Shown here in pieces: positions 1-7,658 of a stretch of 64,000 nucleotides of DNA (its first letter is position 1; the number at the start of each line of letters is the position of its first letter). Source of the DNA: DTU089 sp964421815 (GTDB taxonomy: Bacteria > Bacillota > Clostridia > Oscillospirales > Acutalibacteraceae); the NCBI GenBank assembly GCA_964421815.1, contig CAYQYT010000001.1, positions 62,001-126,000 of the forward strand. Reading direction: 5' to 3'. The notes under the pieces were generated by a model. The model worked only from the letters and a program-made list of their open reading frames with translations. It did no database searches and was not told where the DNA came from. The position numbers were made by a program, and so were the translations under genes.

Positions 1-1
1 T

Positions 2-721
2 ACAGCGTTTATCGTGTTCTTCGGTGTGTTCGTTGGTATGCTGGGAAGCAAAAATCTTACAATTTCAAACTATGTTACCGTAAACAATGCGTATATCGCA
101 GTTGACGATAACATAAATTCCTATAACGCAATGGTAAGCGACAAGGCAAAGGCTGAGGGCAGAGCATTAGCGGACAGCGATATTCTCAGTATCGAAGGCT
201 ATTTCCTGTATAAAGACAAGGGCACGGATATTAACGGACATTATGCAGAATTTGACAAGTACCTTGTTGAAAATGCAGGTGAGGGTATTTATGATGCCGT
301 TATCTCCGTTGCAAAAGAAGTTCTTGTTAACGGGGAGGAAGTTGATTTTGCCGGGGCATTGGCGACGGTGGTTGATACTGTTGACGATATTACCGGAATT
401 CTTCGTATTCTCATTTATCCCGTTCTTGTTCTCGGCGGCTTTGCAAATATGTTCATTACCGTTAATACACTTCCCCTTGTTCTTGAAATCGGCGGTGTTG
501 AAAAAGTCGGCACATTCACAGGCTATTATTACACCGCAACATTCTCCGCACAGATTGCATCCCCCATTGTTTACGGTTTCATAAGAATGTTTGCCGGAAC
601 CTATATGTCCCTGTTCTATTACAGTCCCATTATGTTCGCTCTTGCAATCATCCTTATTGCATTCGTTAAACACGGAGAGGCAGTACCGGAAGATGTAATT
701 AAACAAGCCGAACAAGACTAA
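2..721 (+). CDS. MFS transporter, C-terminal part (5' end outside window)
   Basis: The frame is open through the left edge, so only the last 240 or so codons are present. Several hydrophobic segments are visible, including one near IYPVLVLGGFANMF and a pair covering the SPIVYGF and SPIMFALAIILIAFV stretches, ending in a short charged cytoplasmic tail. A hydrophilic loop of about 100 residues, rich in Asp, Glu and Lys, sits between the first and next membrane segments. The spacing and the NTLPLVLEIGG segment resemble sugar-proton symporter-like MFS proteins, but the N-terminal signature is missing, so substrate and subfamily are open. The gene ends 9 bp before the palindromic repeat array, and no ordinary terminator lies between them. 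Confidence 0.7.
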   Translation, partial: TAFIVFFGVFVGMLGSKNLTISNYVTVNNAYIAVDDNINSYNAMVSDKAKAEGRALADSDILSIEGYFLYKDKGTDINGHYAEFDKYLVENAGEGIYDAVISVAKEVLVNGEEVDFAGALATVVDTVDDITGILRILIYPVLVLGGFANMFITVNTLPLVLEIGGVEKVGTFTGYYYTATFSAQIASPIVYGFIRMFAGTYMSLFYYSPIMFALAIILIAFVKHGEAVPEDVIKQAEQD

Positions 722-730
722 AATTTGTCA

Positions 731-1240
731 TATTTTGCGCGGGAGCCGTTTTTTCCACCTCGCAGTATCCATATACAGCGTCGGTGAAAAATTCCGACTC
801 CCGCATCAAAATCTGCCAAATTTTTAATAAAGGTTACGTATTTTGCATGAGAGCCGTTTTTTCCACCTCGCAGTATCCATATACAGCGTCGGTGAAAAAT
901 TCCGACTCCCGCATCAAAATCTGCCAAATTTTTAATAAAGGTTACGTATTTTGCATGAGAGCCGTTTTTTCCACCTCGCAGTATCCATATACAGCGTCGG
1001 TGAAAAATTCCGACTCCCGCATCAAAATCTGCCAAATTTTTAATAAAGGTTACGTATTTTGCATGAGAGCCGTTTTTTCCACCTCGCAGTATCCATATAC
1101 AGCGTGGATGAAAATTCCGACTCCCGCATCAAAATCTGCCAAATTTTTAATAAAGGTTATGTATTTTGCATGAGAGCCGTTTTTCCACCCCGCAGTATCC
1201 ATATACAGCGTGGATGAAAAATCCGACTTCTGCCTCAAAA
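731..1240. repeat. Tandem array of five 108-bp palindromic units
   Basis: Copies start at 731, 839, 947, 1055 and 1162. The period is 108 bp, with one 107-bp unit after a single-base deletion. The fifth copy diverges after about 1240. About 80 bp of each unit is an imperfect inverted repeat. In copy 1, GCGGGAG pairs with CTCCCGC, TTTTT with AAAAA, CACC with GGTG, and CGC-A-GTAT with ATAC-A-GCG around a CCAT loop, flanked by ATTTTG/CAAAAT. The remaining 26 bp is an AT-rich spacer. Because 108 is a multiple of three, several frames stay open on both strands and give repetitive spurious proteins. It is not a CRISPR: the units are contiguous with no unique spacers. Confidence 0.93.
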
Positions 1241-1264
1241 CCCAAACAACTAAAAAACAAAAAT

Positions 1265-1299
1265 TTTACCCTCTGCAAGTTTTATTTGCAGGGGGTAAA
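1265..1299 (-). terminator. lexA terminator
   Basis: On the minus strand TTTACCC-CTGCAA pairs with TTGCAG-GGGTAAA around a seven-base loop. A T-rich run (ATTTTTGTTTTTT) follows. It starts about 20 bp past the lexA stop codon. Confidence 0.85.
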
Positions 1300-1320
1300 T
1301 GCTATTTCTTATCTTATTTC

Positions 1321-1911
1321 TTAATAATATCTCATAAGAGCGACAACTTTGCCGAGAATAACAACTTCGTTTGTGATAATAGGTTCAAATTCGTCGTTTT
1401 CCGGTTGCAGACGGAAATGTCCGTTTTCTTTGTAGAAACGTTTAACCGTGGCTTCGTCCTCGATCATGGCAACAACGATTTCACCGTTGGATGCGTATGG
1501 TGTTTTTTCCGCAATAACGATATCGCCGTTGAGAATACCCGCCCAAAGCATACTTTCGCCCCGAACTTTTAATGCAAAAAGGGGCTTATCCCGGGAAACC
1601 CGTCCCGTATAGGGGATGTAGCCCTCAATCTGCTCAACGGCAAGAATGGGCATACCTGCCGTAACGGTTCCCAAGAGGGGGACGTGGGTAACGTTTTCCG
1701 CCTGACCTAAAATTCTAATGGATCTTTTAAGCAGGGGGTCACGCATTATATAACCCGCTTTTTCCAAGGCGTCAAGATTTGCCTGAACGGAGGAAGTTGA
1801 TTTGAGTCCTACGGCGGCGCCGATCTCTCTTACTGATGGGGGTACACCATCCTGAGAACGCTCAACTAAAAATTCATATATTCTTTTCTGTGTTTCGTTA
1901 ATAGGTTCCAT
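1321..1911 (-). CDS. lexA: LexA repressor
   Basis: SOS master repressor of 196 residues, the normal LexA length. Residues 1-70 form the winged-helix DNA-binding domain, with the recognition region around GAAVGLKSTSSVQANL. The C-terminal half is the S24 self-cleavage domain. The scissile Ala85-Gly86 lies in GTVTAGMP, the nucleophile is Ser120 in RGESM and the general base is Lys157 in ATVKRF. The ATG at 1911 is chosen over an upstream in-frame start because AAAGGTGA sits just ahead of it and the homologous N-terminus begins MEPINETQ. An SOS-type palindrome overlaps its own -35 box, which implies autoregulation. RecA-stimulated cleavage is family knowledge. Confidence 0.97.
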   Translation of the reverse strand: MEPINETQKRIYEFLVERSQDGVPPSVREIGAAVGLKSTSSVQANLDALEKAGYIMRDPLLKRSIRILGQAENVTHVPLLGTVTAGMPILAVEQIEGYIPYTGRVSRDKPLFALKVRGESMLWAGILNGDIVIAEKTPYASNGEIVVAMIEDEATVKRFYKENGHFRLQPENDEFEPIITNEVVILGKVVALMRYY

Positions 1912-1949
1912 AAAATCACCTTTTCGAACAAATTTTCTGTTTTTCTTAT

Positions 1950-1978
1950 ATAATAGCATATAATCTCCAAAAAAGCAA
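1950..1978 (-). promoter_or_regulatory. lexA promoter
   Basis: Minus-strand -35 TTGCTT (1973-1978) and -10 TATTAT (1950-1955) are separated by exactly 17 bp. The -35 overlaps the left arm of the SOS palindrome. Confidence 0.7.
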
Positions 1979-1990
1979 ACATTTGTTTGC
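1975..1990. promoter_or_regulatory. LexA operator (SOS box)
   Basis: GCAAACATTTGTTTGC is a perfect inverted repeat with 7-bp arms and a TT centre. Its core AAAC-N4-GTTT is close to the Firmicute SOS consensus GAAC-N4-GTTC. It lies between lexA and the divergent deacetylase gene. It overlaps the lexA -35 box, and its right arm overlaps the TTGCAA -35 of the other gene, so one repressor could block both. Confidence 0.8.
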
Positions 1991-2016
1991 AAAAAATGAA
2001 AAAATTTTCATATATT
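1987..2016 (+). promoter_or_regulatory. Promoter of the polysaccharide deacetylase gene
   Basis: TTGCAA (1987-1992) and TATATT (2011-2016) are 18 bp apart. The -35 shares bases with the right arm of the SOS palindrome. The TTGGAG ribosome binding site follows about 15 bp downstream. Confidence 0.55.
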
Positions 2017-2046
2017 TTATAAGAAAAACTTTTTGGAGTTGATATT

Positions 2047-2910
2047 ATGTTTAAAATCTTAACATTTAAGCAGTTGTCAATAATTGCATTTTTTGTGTGC
2101 TTAATAATGCTTTTGGGTGCGGTGTTGAATATGGCGTCACCCTATGTTTCGGCATTTTCTCAAAATGAAATACCGGTGCCTGTAATAATGTACCACCAAA
2201 TCAGCGAAAACAAATCAATATGGGGGGATTACGTTATTCCCCTGTCGGTTTTGGAAGAAGATTTCAAATATATGAAAAAGAACAATATAAACCCCGTATC
2301 TTTTGATGACTTGCGCGCTTTTGTTGAAAAAGGTGAAAAACTACCGAATAATCCTATAATAATAACCTTTGATGACGGGGAAAGAAGTTTTCTGACAAAG
2401 GTTTTGCCCCTCTTGGAAGAATATAAATTTCCTGCCAATGTAAATTTAGTTGGTTCCCTTGTGGAGTTATATACCGAAAACGGAGATACGGATGACAGAT
2501 ATGCCTATCTTAACGCAGAGGATGTAAAAATTTTGTCGAAAAACAAACTTGTAACCCTTGGTTGCCATTCATACAACCTCCATTCCTTGAGCAATCGCAG
2601 AGGTATGGGAAAAATTTACGGAGAAAGCGAAACGGACTATAAAAATCTCATAAATGATGATATTGAAAAATTCAACGCTCTTTATAAAGATATAACAGGG
2701 GAAAGTACGGACATAATTGCCTATCCCTACGGAATAAAAAATGAAACCCTTGAAGAAATTGCCGAAGAAAAGGGCTTTAAAATTACTTTGACCTGTCGGG
2801 AGGAGGTAAATACTTTGACGGTGGGTGGGGGTTTGGAAAATTTGGGGCGTTTTAACCGACCCTACGGCAAAACAAGTGAAAGCTTTTTTCAAAAAATTTA
2901 TAAGCAATAA
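2047..2910 (+). CDS. Polysaccharide deacetylase (NodB/CE4 family), membrane-anchored
   Basis: A 287-residue carbohydrate esterase family 4 protein that would remove acetyl groups from extracellular N-acetylated glycans such as peptidoglycan. Residues 10-30 form an uncleaved signal or anchor helix, which places the enzyme outside the membrane. The NodB domain starts near residue 45. ITFDDG (106-111) holds the catalytic and metal aspartates. HSYNLH gives the two metal histidines, His174 and His179. AYPYG is the usual later motif, and RPYG lies near the end. The start is preceded by TTGGAG. The gene diverges from lexA and shares its SOS-like operator, so DNA-damage control of wall modification is possible. 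The substrate cannot be read from sequence. Confidence 0.88.
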   Translation: MFKILTFKQLSIIAFFVCLIMLLGAVLNMASPYVSAFSQNEIPVPVIMYHQISENKSIWGDYVIPLSVLEEDFKYMKKNNINPVSFDDLRAFVEKGEKLPNNPIIITFDDGERSFLTKVLPLLEEYKFPANVNLVGSLVELYTENGDTDDRYAYLNAEDVKILSKNKLVTLGCHSYNLHSLSNRRGMGKIYGESETDYKNLINDDIEKFNALYKDITGESTDIIAYPYGIKNETLEEIAEEKGFKITLTCREEVNTLTVGGGLENLGRFNRPYGKTSESFFQKIYKQ

Positions 2911-2922
2911 AGCCGTGCCGAC

Positions 2923-2951
2923 TTGTAAAGAAAAGGCCTTTGTGATATCAT
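2923..2951 (+). promoter_or_regulatory. Promoter of the serine acetyltransferase gene
   Basis: TTGTAA (2923-2928) and TATCAT (2946-2951) are separated by 17 bp, about 60 bp upstream of the chosen ATG. Confidence 0.65.
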
Positions 2952-3012
2952 AGTGACATATACGGACAAAAATATCTTTCTACAAGGATTTTCACGAATG
3001 AGAGGTAACGAT

Positions 3013-3876
3013 ATGGCAAATTTTTTTGAGTCAATGGAACTTATAACCGGCACCGTTAGAAATCTTGAAGATGTAAATGGCAAGTGCTTTCTTAAAAAGG
3101 ATGCGGATAAGACACTTATTCCCGACAGAAAAGAAATTGTGAAAGTAATAAAGGATTTGCAGTCCCTTTTGTTCCCCAACTATTATAAGCACAGCGAGGG
3201 CAGTGAAAATGTTCTTTCCCAGACGGAACTGCTTCTGAATGTTTATAACCGCCTTGTCAAACAGATAAAGGGGGCTTACGAATTCAACGGAACTCAGATG
3301 GACAAGACTCCGGAAGAATTGTGCAGTATTTTTATCAGCAGACTGCCGGAAATAAAGCAACTGCTTATAAAAGATATTGAAGCAATTTATGAAGGTGACC
3401 CTGCGGCAAAATGCCACGAGGAAGTCCTTATTTGCTATCCGGGTTTTTATGCTATTTCAATTTACAGAATTGCTCACGAACTTTATGCCCTGAAAGTGCC
3501 GCTCATTCCCCGTGTTATGACGGAATATGCCCACGAAAAGACGGGCATTGATATTCATGCGGGTGCAACAATCGGCGAGTATTTCTGTATTGATCACGGC
3601 ACGGGTATTGTTATCGGTGAAACAACAACAATCGGGAGCCATGTTAAGATTTATCAGGGTGTAACTCTGGGAGCAAAAAGTTTTGAACTTGATGAAAACG
3701 GAGCACCTGTTAAAGATATCAAACGTCATCCCGATATAGGAAATAATGTTATTATATATGCAAATGCCACTATTTTGGGGGGCAACACAAAAATCGGAGA
3801 TAACTGTGTTATCGGCGGTAATACCTGGCTTACCCATTCCGTAGAAAGCAGCAGCACCGTCTATTACGAAAAATAA
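3013..3876 (+). CDS. Serine O-acetyltransferase
   Basis: Makes O-acetyl-L-serine from serine and acetyl-CoA, the committed step of cysteine synthesis, in the cytoplasm. The protein has 287 residues: a helical N-terminal domain to about 165, then a left-handed beta-helix of hexapeptide repeats. DIHAGATIG (180-188) and IDHGTGIVIGETT (193-205) carry the conserved Asp and catalytic His195 of the CysE/EpsC family. The ATG at 3013 is chosen because AGAGGT lies 6-11 bases ahead, while the upstream GTG and ATG lack a Shine-Dalgarno sequence. The gene is monocistronic between its own promoter and a strong terminator. The long N-terminus is typical of the clostridial EpsC-like subgroup, and a role in polysaccharide acetylation is a less likely alternative. 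Confidence 0.92.
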   Translation: MANFFESMELITGTVRNLEDVNGKCFLKKDADKTLIPDRKEIVKVIKDLQSLLFPNYYKHSEGSENVLSQTELLLNVYNRLVKQIKGAYEFNGTQMDKTPEELCSIFISRLPEIKQLLIKDIEAIYEGDPAAKCHEEVLICYPGFYAISIYRIAHELYALKVPLIPRVMTEYAHEKTGIDIHAGATIGEYFCIDHGTGIVIGETTTIGSHVKIYQGVTLGAKSFELDENGAPVKDIKRHPDIGNNVIIYANATILGGNTKIGDNCVIGGNTWLTHSVESSSTVYYEK

Positions 3877-3880
3877 CGCT

Positions 3881-3928
3881 CATAAAAACAACCGCCCTAC
3901 CCCAACAGGTAGAGCGGTTATTTTTATG
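3881..3928. terminator. Bidirectional terminator between epsC-like and MFS genes
   Basis: AACCGC-CTACC pairs with GGTAG-GCGGTT. The stem is flanked by CATAAAAA and TTTTTATG, so either transcript ends in a hairpin followed by a T run. The genes on both sides converge here. Confidence 0.9.
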
Positions 3929-3936
3929 AGTTTAAA

Positions 3937-5109
3937 TTATTGTATTTTGCTCTTTTTTACTGCTTTAATTGTTGTTTCATTTGCGAACATAAGCAATGCT
4001 ATAAAGAACAACAGAACAAAGGGTGTGATTTTAAAGGTTGTGGCAGTAGCGGTGTAACCGTATATGAGTTGAACCAAAAAGCCAAGGGCATAGGCTCCGC
4101 CCATGTGAAAGCCCGTTAAGTCGGCGGAATATTTTTTTCCGAATCGGTCGGGTACAGCGTGGAGAATACTGGGGAAAATGGGACCGAAACCTATTCCGAT
4201 AAGAAGCAATCCGTAAACGGAAAAACTGCCCAAAGGGAATGTGAGCATCAGTATTCCGCAAAAAGCTGTTAAGATGCCGCCCCTTATGAGAGTGTTGTCC
4301 GATGCCTTAATTGAAAGGAAACCGGAAATAAATCTGCCCAGCATAATGCCCCCGTAATAAAGGGAAACCCATCTTGCTGCATCGGCGGGGGATTCGCCGT
4401 ATATATTAACAAGATATGTTGCACCCCAAGTACCCACAAGGAATTCCATACTGCAATATGCTCCTTGGGACAGAATACTTGTTATTGCACCTTTGATTTT
4501 GAATACATTGAACTTTTCTTTTTCCTCATTTTCCACAGGGGTTTCCCAAAGGGAGGATTTTTCAATTCTTTTCCAACGTTTCAGGAAAACACCAACCAGA
4601 AGGGCGATTGATAATTGCATAAGTGCTACGGTTTGGTAGCCGGATCGCCAAGAGCCGCTTCCGCCCTTTAAAAATACGGACATTATTAAGGGGCTGATTG
4701 TAACTCCCAATCCCCAAAAACAATGGAGCCAACTCATGTGACGGGCTTTGTAGTGGAGGGAAACATAATTGTTAAGTCCCGTATCAATTGCACCCGCACC
4801 GTAACTGAGCACAACGGTAAAGAGCATCATGACCCATATATTCGGGGCAAGGCTGATACCTAAAAGACCTACAGAGGTCAGAAGAATTGAAACAAAAGTT
4901 ACGTTGGCAGTACCGAATTTTCGCAAAAGAACGCCTGCTAAAAAACTGGCACCTCCGGAGCACAGACCGGTTACAATACTGTAAACGGAGGCAAAACTCT
5001 CGGGTATCTGAAAATCATTGTGAACAACGGGCCAGGCAACACCGAACATGGAATCGGGAAGCCCGAGAGATATGAAAACTACATAAATAACAACAAGGAG
5101 AGAAACCAT
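3937..5109 (-). CDS. MFS transporter
   Basis: A 390-residue integral membrane protein with about 12 hydrophobic segments in two halves, split by a charged central loop (RWKRIEKSSLWETPVENEEKEK, residues 178-199). The first half carries SYGAGAIDTGLNNYV and a HYKARHMSWLHCFWGLG stretch, which recalls the fucose permease-like and related clostridial MFS group. The RFGKKYSADLTGFHMGGA segment is a late-half loop. These features support a proton-coupled small-solute carrier but do not identify the substrate. It is followed by the terminator at 3881-3928 and preceded closely by the M20 peptidase gene on the same strand (14 bp), so the two are probably co-transcribed. Confidence 0.85.
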   Translation of the reverse strand: MVSLLVVIYVVFISLGLPDSMFGVAWPVVHNDFQIPESFASVYSIVTGLCSGGASFLAGVLLRKFGTANVTFVSILLTSVGLLGISLAPNIWVMMLFTVVLSYGAGAIDTGLNNYVSLHYKARHMSWLHCFWGLGVTISPLIMSVFLKGGSGSWRSGYQTVALMQLSIALLVGVFLKRWKRIEKSSLWETPVENEEKEKFNVFKIKGAITSILSQGAYCSMEFLVGTWGATYLVNIYGESPADAARWVSLYYGGIMLGRFISGFLSIKASDNTLIRGGILTAFCGILMLTFPLGSFSVYGLLLIGIGFGPIFPSILHAVPDRFGKKYSADLTGFHMGGAYALGFLVQLIYGYTATATTFKITPFVLLFFIALLMFANETTIKAVKKSKIQ

Positions 5110-5122
5110 AAAAAACCTCTTA

Positions 5123-6577
5123 TTATTTGTGATTTTTAATATAATATTTGTAGAATTTTACGCAATGGGCCACTTCCCAAACACCGATACTCTCATTTGC
5201 CGCGTGCATTGCCGCAAGTTGTTCATTACTCATTTTAATGGGGCAGAAACGCAAGCAGTTGTCCGTAATTTCCTCATAGTGACGGCAGTCCGTTCCGCCG
5301 GTCATTAAATATGGTATAACTCCTGCATCGGGGTAGCACTCGTTAAGGCATTTTTTGAGATAGCCGAATTCTTCGCCGTTGTAATCAACACAATTAGATG
5401 CGCTGCGTGCGTGGATGATTTCAAATTCCAAATCGTATTTGTCCGCATATTTTTTGAGAATGGCAAGGGACTGTTCTGCATTCTGGTGGGGGGATGTTCT
5501 TAAATTGCAAACTATGTAGGCTTCCGAGGGAATAACATTGGGGGTGTGGGAGCCCTCCGCCATTGTACAACAGAAAGTTGTTTTAACAAAAGCGTTGCAC
5601 ATGGGGGAAACCATGGGAAGAACTTTAGTCAGCAAGCCCTTGAAAAGCCACATATTGCCCAGAACCATTCTCAAAGGGAAGCCGAGAAGTGGAGCGGATT
5701 GGTCAAGCATGGCATAAACGGGACCCGATATTTCCGCTTTAAAGGGCTTGTCTTTTTCAATATCTGCAACAAATTTTGAAAGTCTTGCAAGGGGTGTGTT
5801 GCTCTTTGGGGTGGAGGAGTGACCGCCCTTGCCTTTAGCAATAACTTTAAGGTCTATATAGCCTTTTTCAAGGACACCGATTGCGGCACACCAGCCCGCC
5901 ATTGTGGGGAGAGCGTCTTTGAGGATTGCGCCCCCCTCGTCCATTGCAACATCAAGATGAACATCCTTTGATTTTAAATAATCAACGAGTTTTACGGCAC
6001 CTTCTCCGGAGATCTCCTCGTCAACGGCAGTTGCAAGGTAAATGTCACAAGGGGGTTCAAAGCCCTCTTGGAGTAATTCCTCAATGGCCTGGAATTCCGA
6101 AAATATTGTGGATTTGCAGTCCATTGAGCCCCTGCCGTGAATATTTCCGTCTGCAATTTCACCCGAAAAAGGCTCTCTTTCCCAGTTGGGCTCATCCGCC
6201 GTTACAACATCCTGATGCCCCATAAGAAGAAGTCCGTTCCTTTTGGGGTCCTTTCCTTGCCAACGGAAAAGGAGATTCCCCTCAATTTCAGTACATTCAA
6301 GTTTTGAAAAAACAAGGGGAAAGTTCTTTTTCATAACTTCATGGAGTTTGTAAAACTGAGAAAGATCCGTGTTACCCCTAAGGGAGATTGTGGGAACTTT
6401 AATCATTTCCGCAAGTTTTTGCGCGTAATCGTTGGCTTCCTCCTCGGTGGGATTTATAGCCGGCTTTTCAGTACGGGGTTTTGCCTTGATTTTTACGGCT
6501 CTTATTGCCGCAATTATGAGCAAAAGCACAAATACCGCCAAAACTGCAAGGAGAGCAAATCCTATATATTTCATCAT
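5123..6577 (-). CDS. M20 family metallopeptidase, membrane-anchored
   Basis: A di-zinc peptidase/amidohydrolase of 484 residues, close to the carboxypeptidase PM20D1-like branch. Residues 5-27 form an N-terminal membrane helix. The catalytic domain follows from about residue 45. GHQDVV gives His121 and the adjacent catalytic Asp123. The bridging Asp153 is in GRGSMDCK, and the general base and ligand Glu187/Glu188 are in AVDEE. Later come the dimerisation lid domain and GGTDCRHYEE with the distal region. The start at 6577 is chosen because AAAGGA lies six bases ahead, which is a better fit than the ATGs overlapping that site. Downstream lies the MFS transporter, so uptake and hydrolysis of an N-acyl amino acid or peptide is an inference only. 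Confidence 0.88.
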   Translation of the reverse strand: MMKYIGFALLAVLAVFVLLLIIAAIRAVKIKAKPRTEKPAINPTEEEANDYAQKLAEMIKVPTISLRGNTDLSQFYKLHEVMKKNFPLVFSKLECTEIEGNLLFRWQGKDPKRNGLLLMGHQDVVTADEPNWEREPFSGEIADGNIHGRGSMDCKSTIFSEFQAIEELLQEGFEPPCDIYLATAVDEEISGEGAVKLVDYLKSKDVHLDVAMDEGGAILKDALPTMAGWCAAIGVLEKGYIDLKVIAKGKGGHSSTPKSNTPLARLSKFVADIEKDKPFKAEISGPVYAMLDQSAPLLGFPLRMVLGNMWLFKGLLTKVLPMVSPMCNAFVKTTFCCTMAEGSHTPNVIPSEAYIVCNLRTSPHQNAEQSLAILKKYADKYDLEFEIIHARSASNCVDYNGEEFGYLKKCLNECYPDAGVIPYLMTGGTDCRHYEEITDNCLRFCPIKMSNEQLAAMHAANESIGVWEVAHCVKFYKYYIKNHK

Positions 6578-6598
6578 TATCATTCCTTTCATTCTTTA

Positions 6599-6627
6599 AT
6601 TATACTACGAATTATTTTGCAAGTAAA
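6599..6627 (-). promoter_or_regulatory. Promoter of the M20 peptidase-MFS unit
   Basis: On the minus strand TTTACT (6622-6627) and TATAAT (6599-6604) are separated by 17 bp, ending about 20 bp from the start codon. Confidence 0.65.
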
Positions 6628-6757
6628 CACCGAACTTAATAAGTAAATACAAGGCTTGACAAAGGGAGGTATTTTGTTGTAGATTTGTATAGTAAAATAT
6701 GTATAATAAATATAAAAAAGGAAAAATTGTTTCTCATACACGGGAAAGAGGAGCCAT

Positions 6758-6823
6758 ATGTCACGAATTGGCGAACAAATTAAGCATACGGTTGATATTA
6801 CAATCCCGATAAAGAGGATTTGA
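6758..6823 (+). CDS. Possible 21-residue leader peptide or small protein
   Basis: An ATG at 6758 follows AAAGAGGAG and opens a 21-codon frame reading MSRIGEQIKHTVDITIPIKR plus one Ile before TGA. The TGA overlaps the TTG that could start the next gene. It has a better Shine-Dalgarno sequence than the next gene, so it may couple translation of that gene. I recognise no family. The 130 bp upstream is AT-rich with a TTGACA at 6656 but no convincing -10 box. Confidence 0.35.
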   Translation: MSRIGEQIKHTVDITIPIKRI

Positions 6824-7101
6824 CCCACGAAAATCATTCGAAGATGGACTACATAATGTTAATTTTACGGAATTTTTTGGTTGCGGTTGCGGCGGTTCTG
6901 TTTGTTCTTTCATTTTTTATTGACACCCATTACCACAATCTTAAAGCGGTGGCTTATTTTTGCGGTGCGGTCGGGTATTTGTTTGAATGTCTGTTGCTGA
7001 CGGACTGTTTTAAAACAAAGGTTCCCCACAAGGAAATGTTTATGGTCTATTGTTTGGGTCCCCTGTATTTGCTTATGGGATTGAATTACATATTGAAATA
7101 A
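6820..7101 (+). CDS. Small membrane protein, unknown function
   Basis: Either 93 residues from a TTG at 6820 or 85 from the ATG at 6844. The TTG overlaps the stop of the small upstream frame, while the ATG has only a weak ribosome site. The protein is almost wholly hydrophobic. Three membrane segments can be drawn: IMLILRNFLVAVAAVLFVLSF, VAYFCGAVGYLFECLLL, and MVYCLGPLYLLMGLNYIL. Two short polar loops hold His and Lys. No motif or family is recognised. It stands 14 bp ahead of the YgjV-like gene, so the two small membrane proteins are likely co-expressed. Confidence 0.6.
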   Translation: MTHENHSKMDYIMLILRNFLVAVAAVLFVLSFFIDTHYHNLKAVAYFCGAVGYLFECLLLTDCFKTKVPHKEMFMVYCLGPLYLLMGLNYILK

Positions 7102-7115
7102 AATATGGGGGTATT

Positions 7116-7640
7116 ATGGAAATTCTTTCTTATGTGTTAAGTCTTTTGAGTTTAGCCTCAATGATTACCGCTTCCTTGATTAAAGGGGAAAAAATGAAGA
7201 AAACCCTGTTCTTTGTTTTCTGCGGAAATGTTCTTGTTGCAACAAGTTATCTTGTTGGGGGCAGCGGCTTTAACGGGGCTGTTTCCTGTTACATAGGCGG
7301 TGTTCAGGCAATAATAAATTATCTGTTCGCCTCTAAAAACAAGCCTTTGCCAAAATGGATTATTGTAATATATGCTCTCACATTTGTTGTGTGCAATTTG
7401 GCGGTGGGGGATTTTTCGCCCCTCGTCTTCATTGCCGTGGGTGCAACTCTCTGCTTTGTTATGAGCATTGCTCAACCGAGCGGTGCAAAGTACAGATTCT
7501 GGACATTAATCAACATATGTCTATGGTGTGCATATGATGTTTTGTCCAAGTCCTACGGCGCCCTTATAACCCACATAGTTCTTCTGGTCTTTAACCTTGC
7601 GGGAATGATTATTCACGACAGAAAGAAAAAGCAAATATAA
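7116..7640 (+). CDS. YgjV-family inner membrane protein
   Basis: A 174-residue polytopic protein with about six hydrophobic helices. The pattern matches the bacterial YgjV family: an N-terminal helix, a short KGEKMKK loop, FCGNVLVATSYLVGG, a CYIGGVQAIINYLFA helix, a central hydrophobic pair, then LINICLWCAYD with a final helix and a basic tail (HDRKKKQ). The molecular role of the family is not known to me. The ATG at 7116 is preceded by GGGGGTATT. An upstream in-frame extension overlaps the previous gene and has no ribosome site. It lies 18 bp ahead of the phosphodiesterase gene. Confidence 0.75.
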   Translation: MEILSYVLSLLSLASMITASLIKGEKMKKTLFFVFCGNVLVATSYLVGGSGFNGAVSCYIGGVQAIINYLFASKNKPLPKWIIVIYALTFVVCNLAVGDFSPLVFIAVGATLCFVMSIAQPSGAKYRFWTLINICLWCAYDVLSKSYGALITHIVLLVFNLAGMIIHDRKKKQI

Positions 7641-7658
7641 AATTTAAGGGGGATTTTT

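Noticed and set aside
167..715. Long antisense frames opposite real genes (for example 167-715, 12565-12888, 46120-46887)
   Set aside because: They show the codon shadow of the opposite gene, lack ribosome sites and domains, and overlap strongly supported CDSs.
718..1238. Repetitive open frames across 731-1240 on both strands
   Set aside because: They exist only because the 108-bp unit is a multiple of three. They have no ribosome site or start context and mirror each other on opposite strands, so they are repeats and not genes.
731..1240. CRISPR array
   Set aside because: Units are contiguous, near-identical over their full 108 bp and lack unique spacers. No cas genes are present in the window.
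6656..6693. TTGACA as the -35 of a promoter for the 6.8-kb gene run
   Set aside because: No -10 hexamer lies 16-18 bp downstream; the nearest TATAGT/TATAAT sequences are 26 bp or more away.
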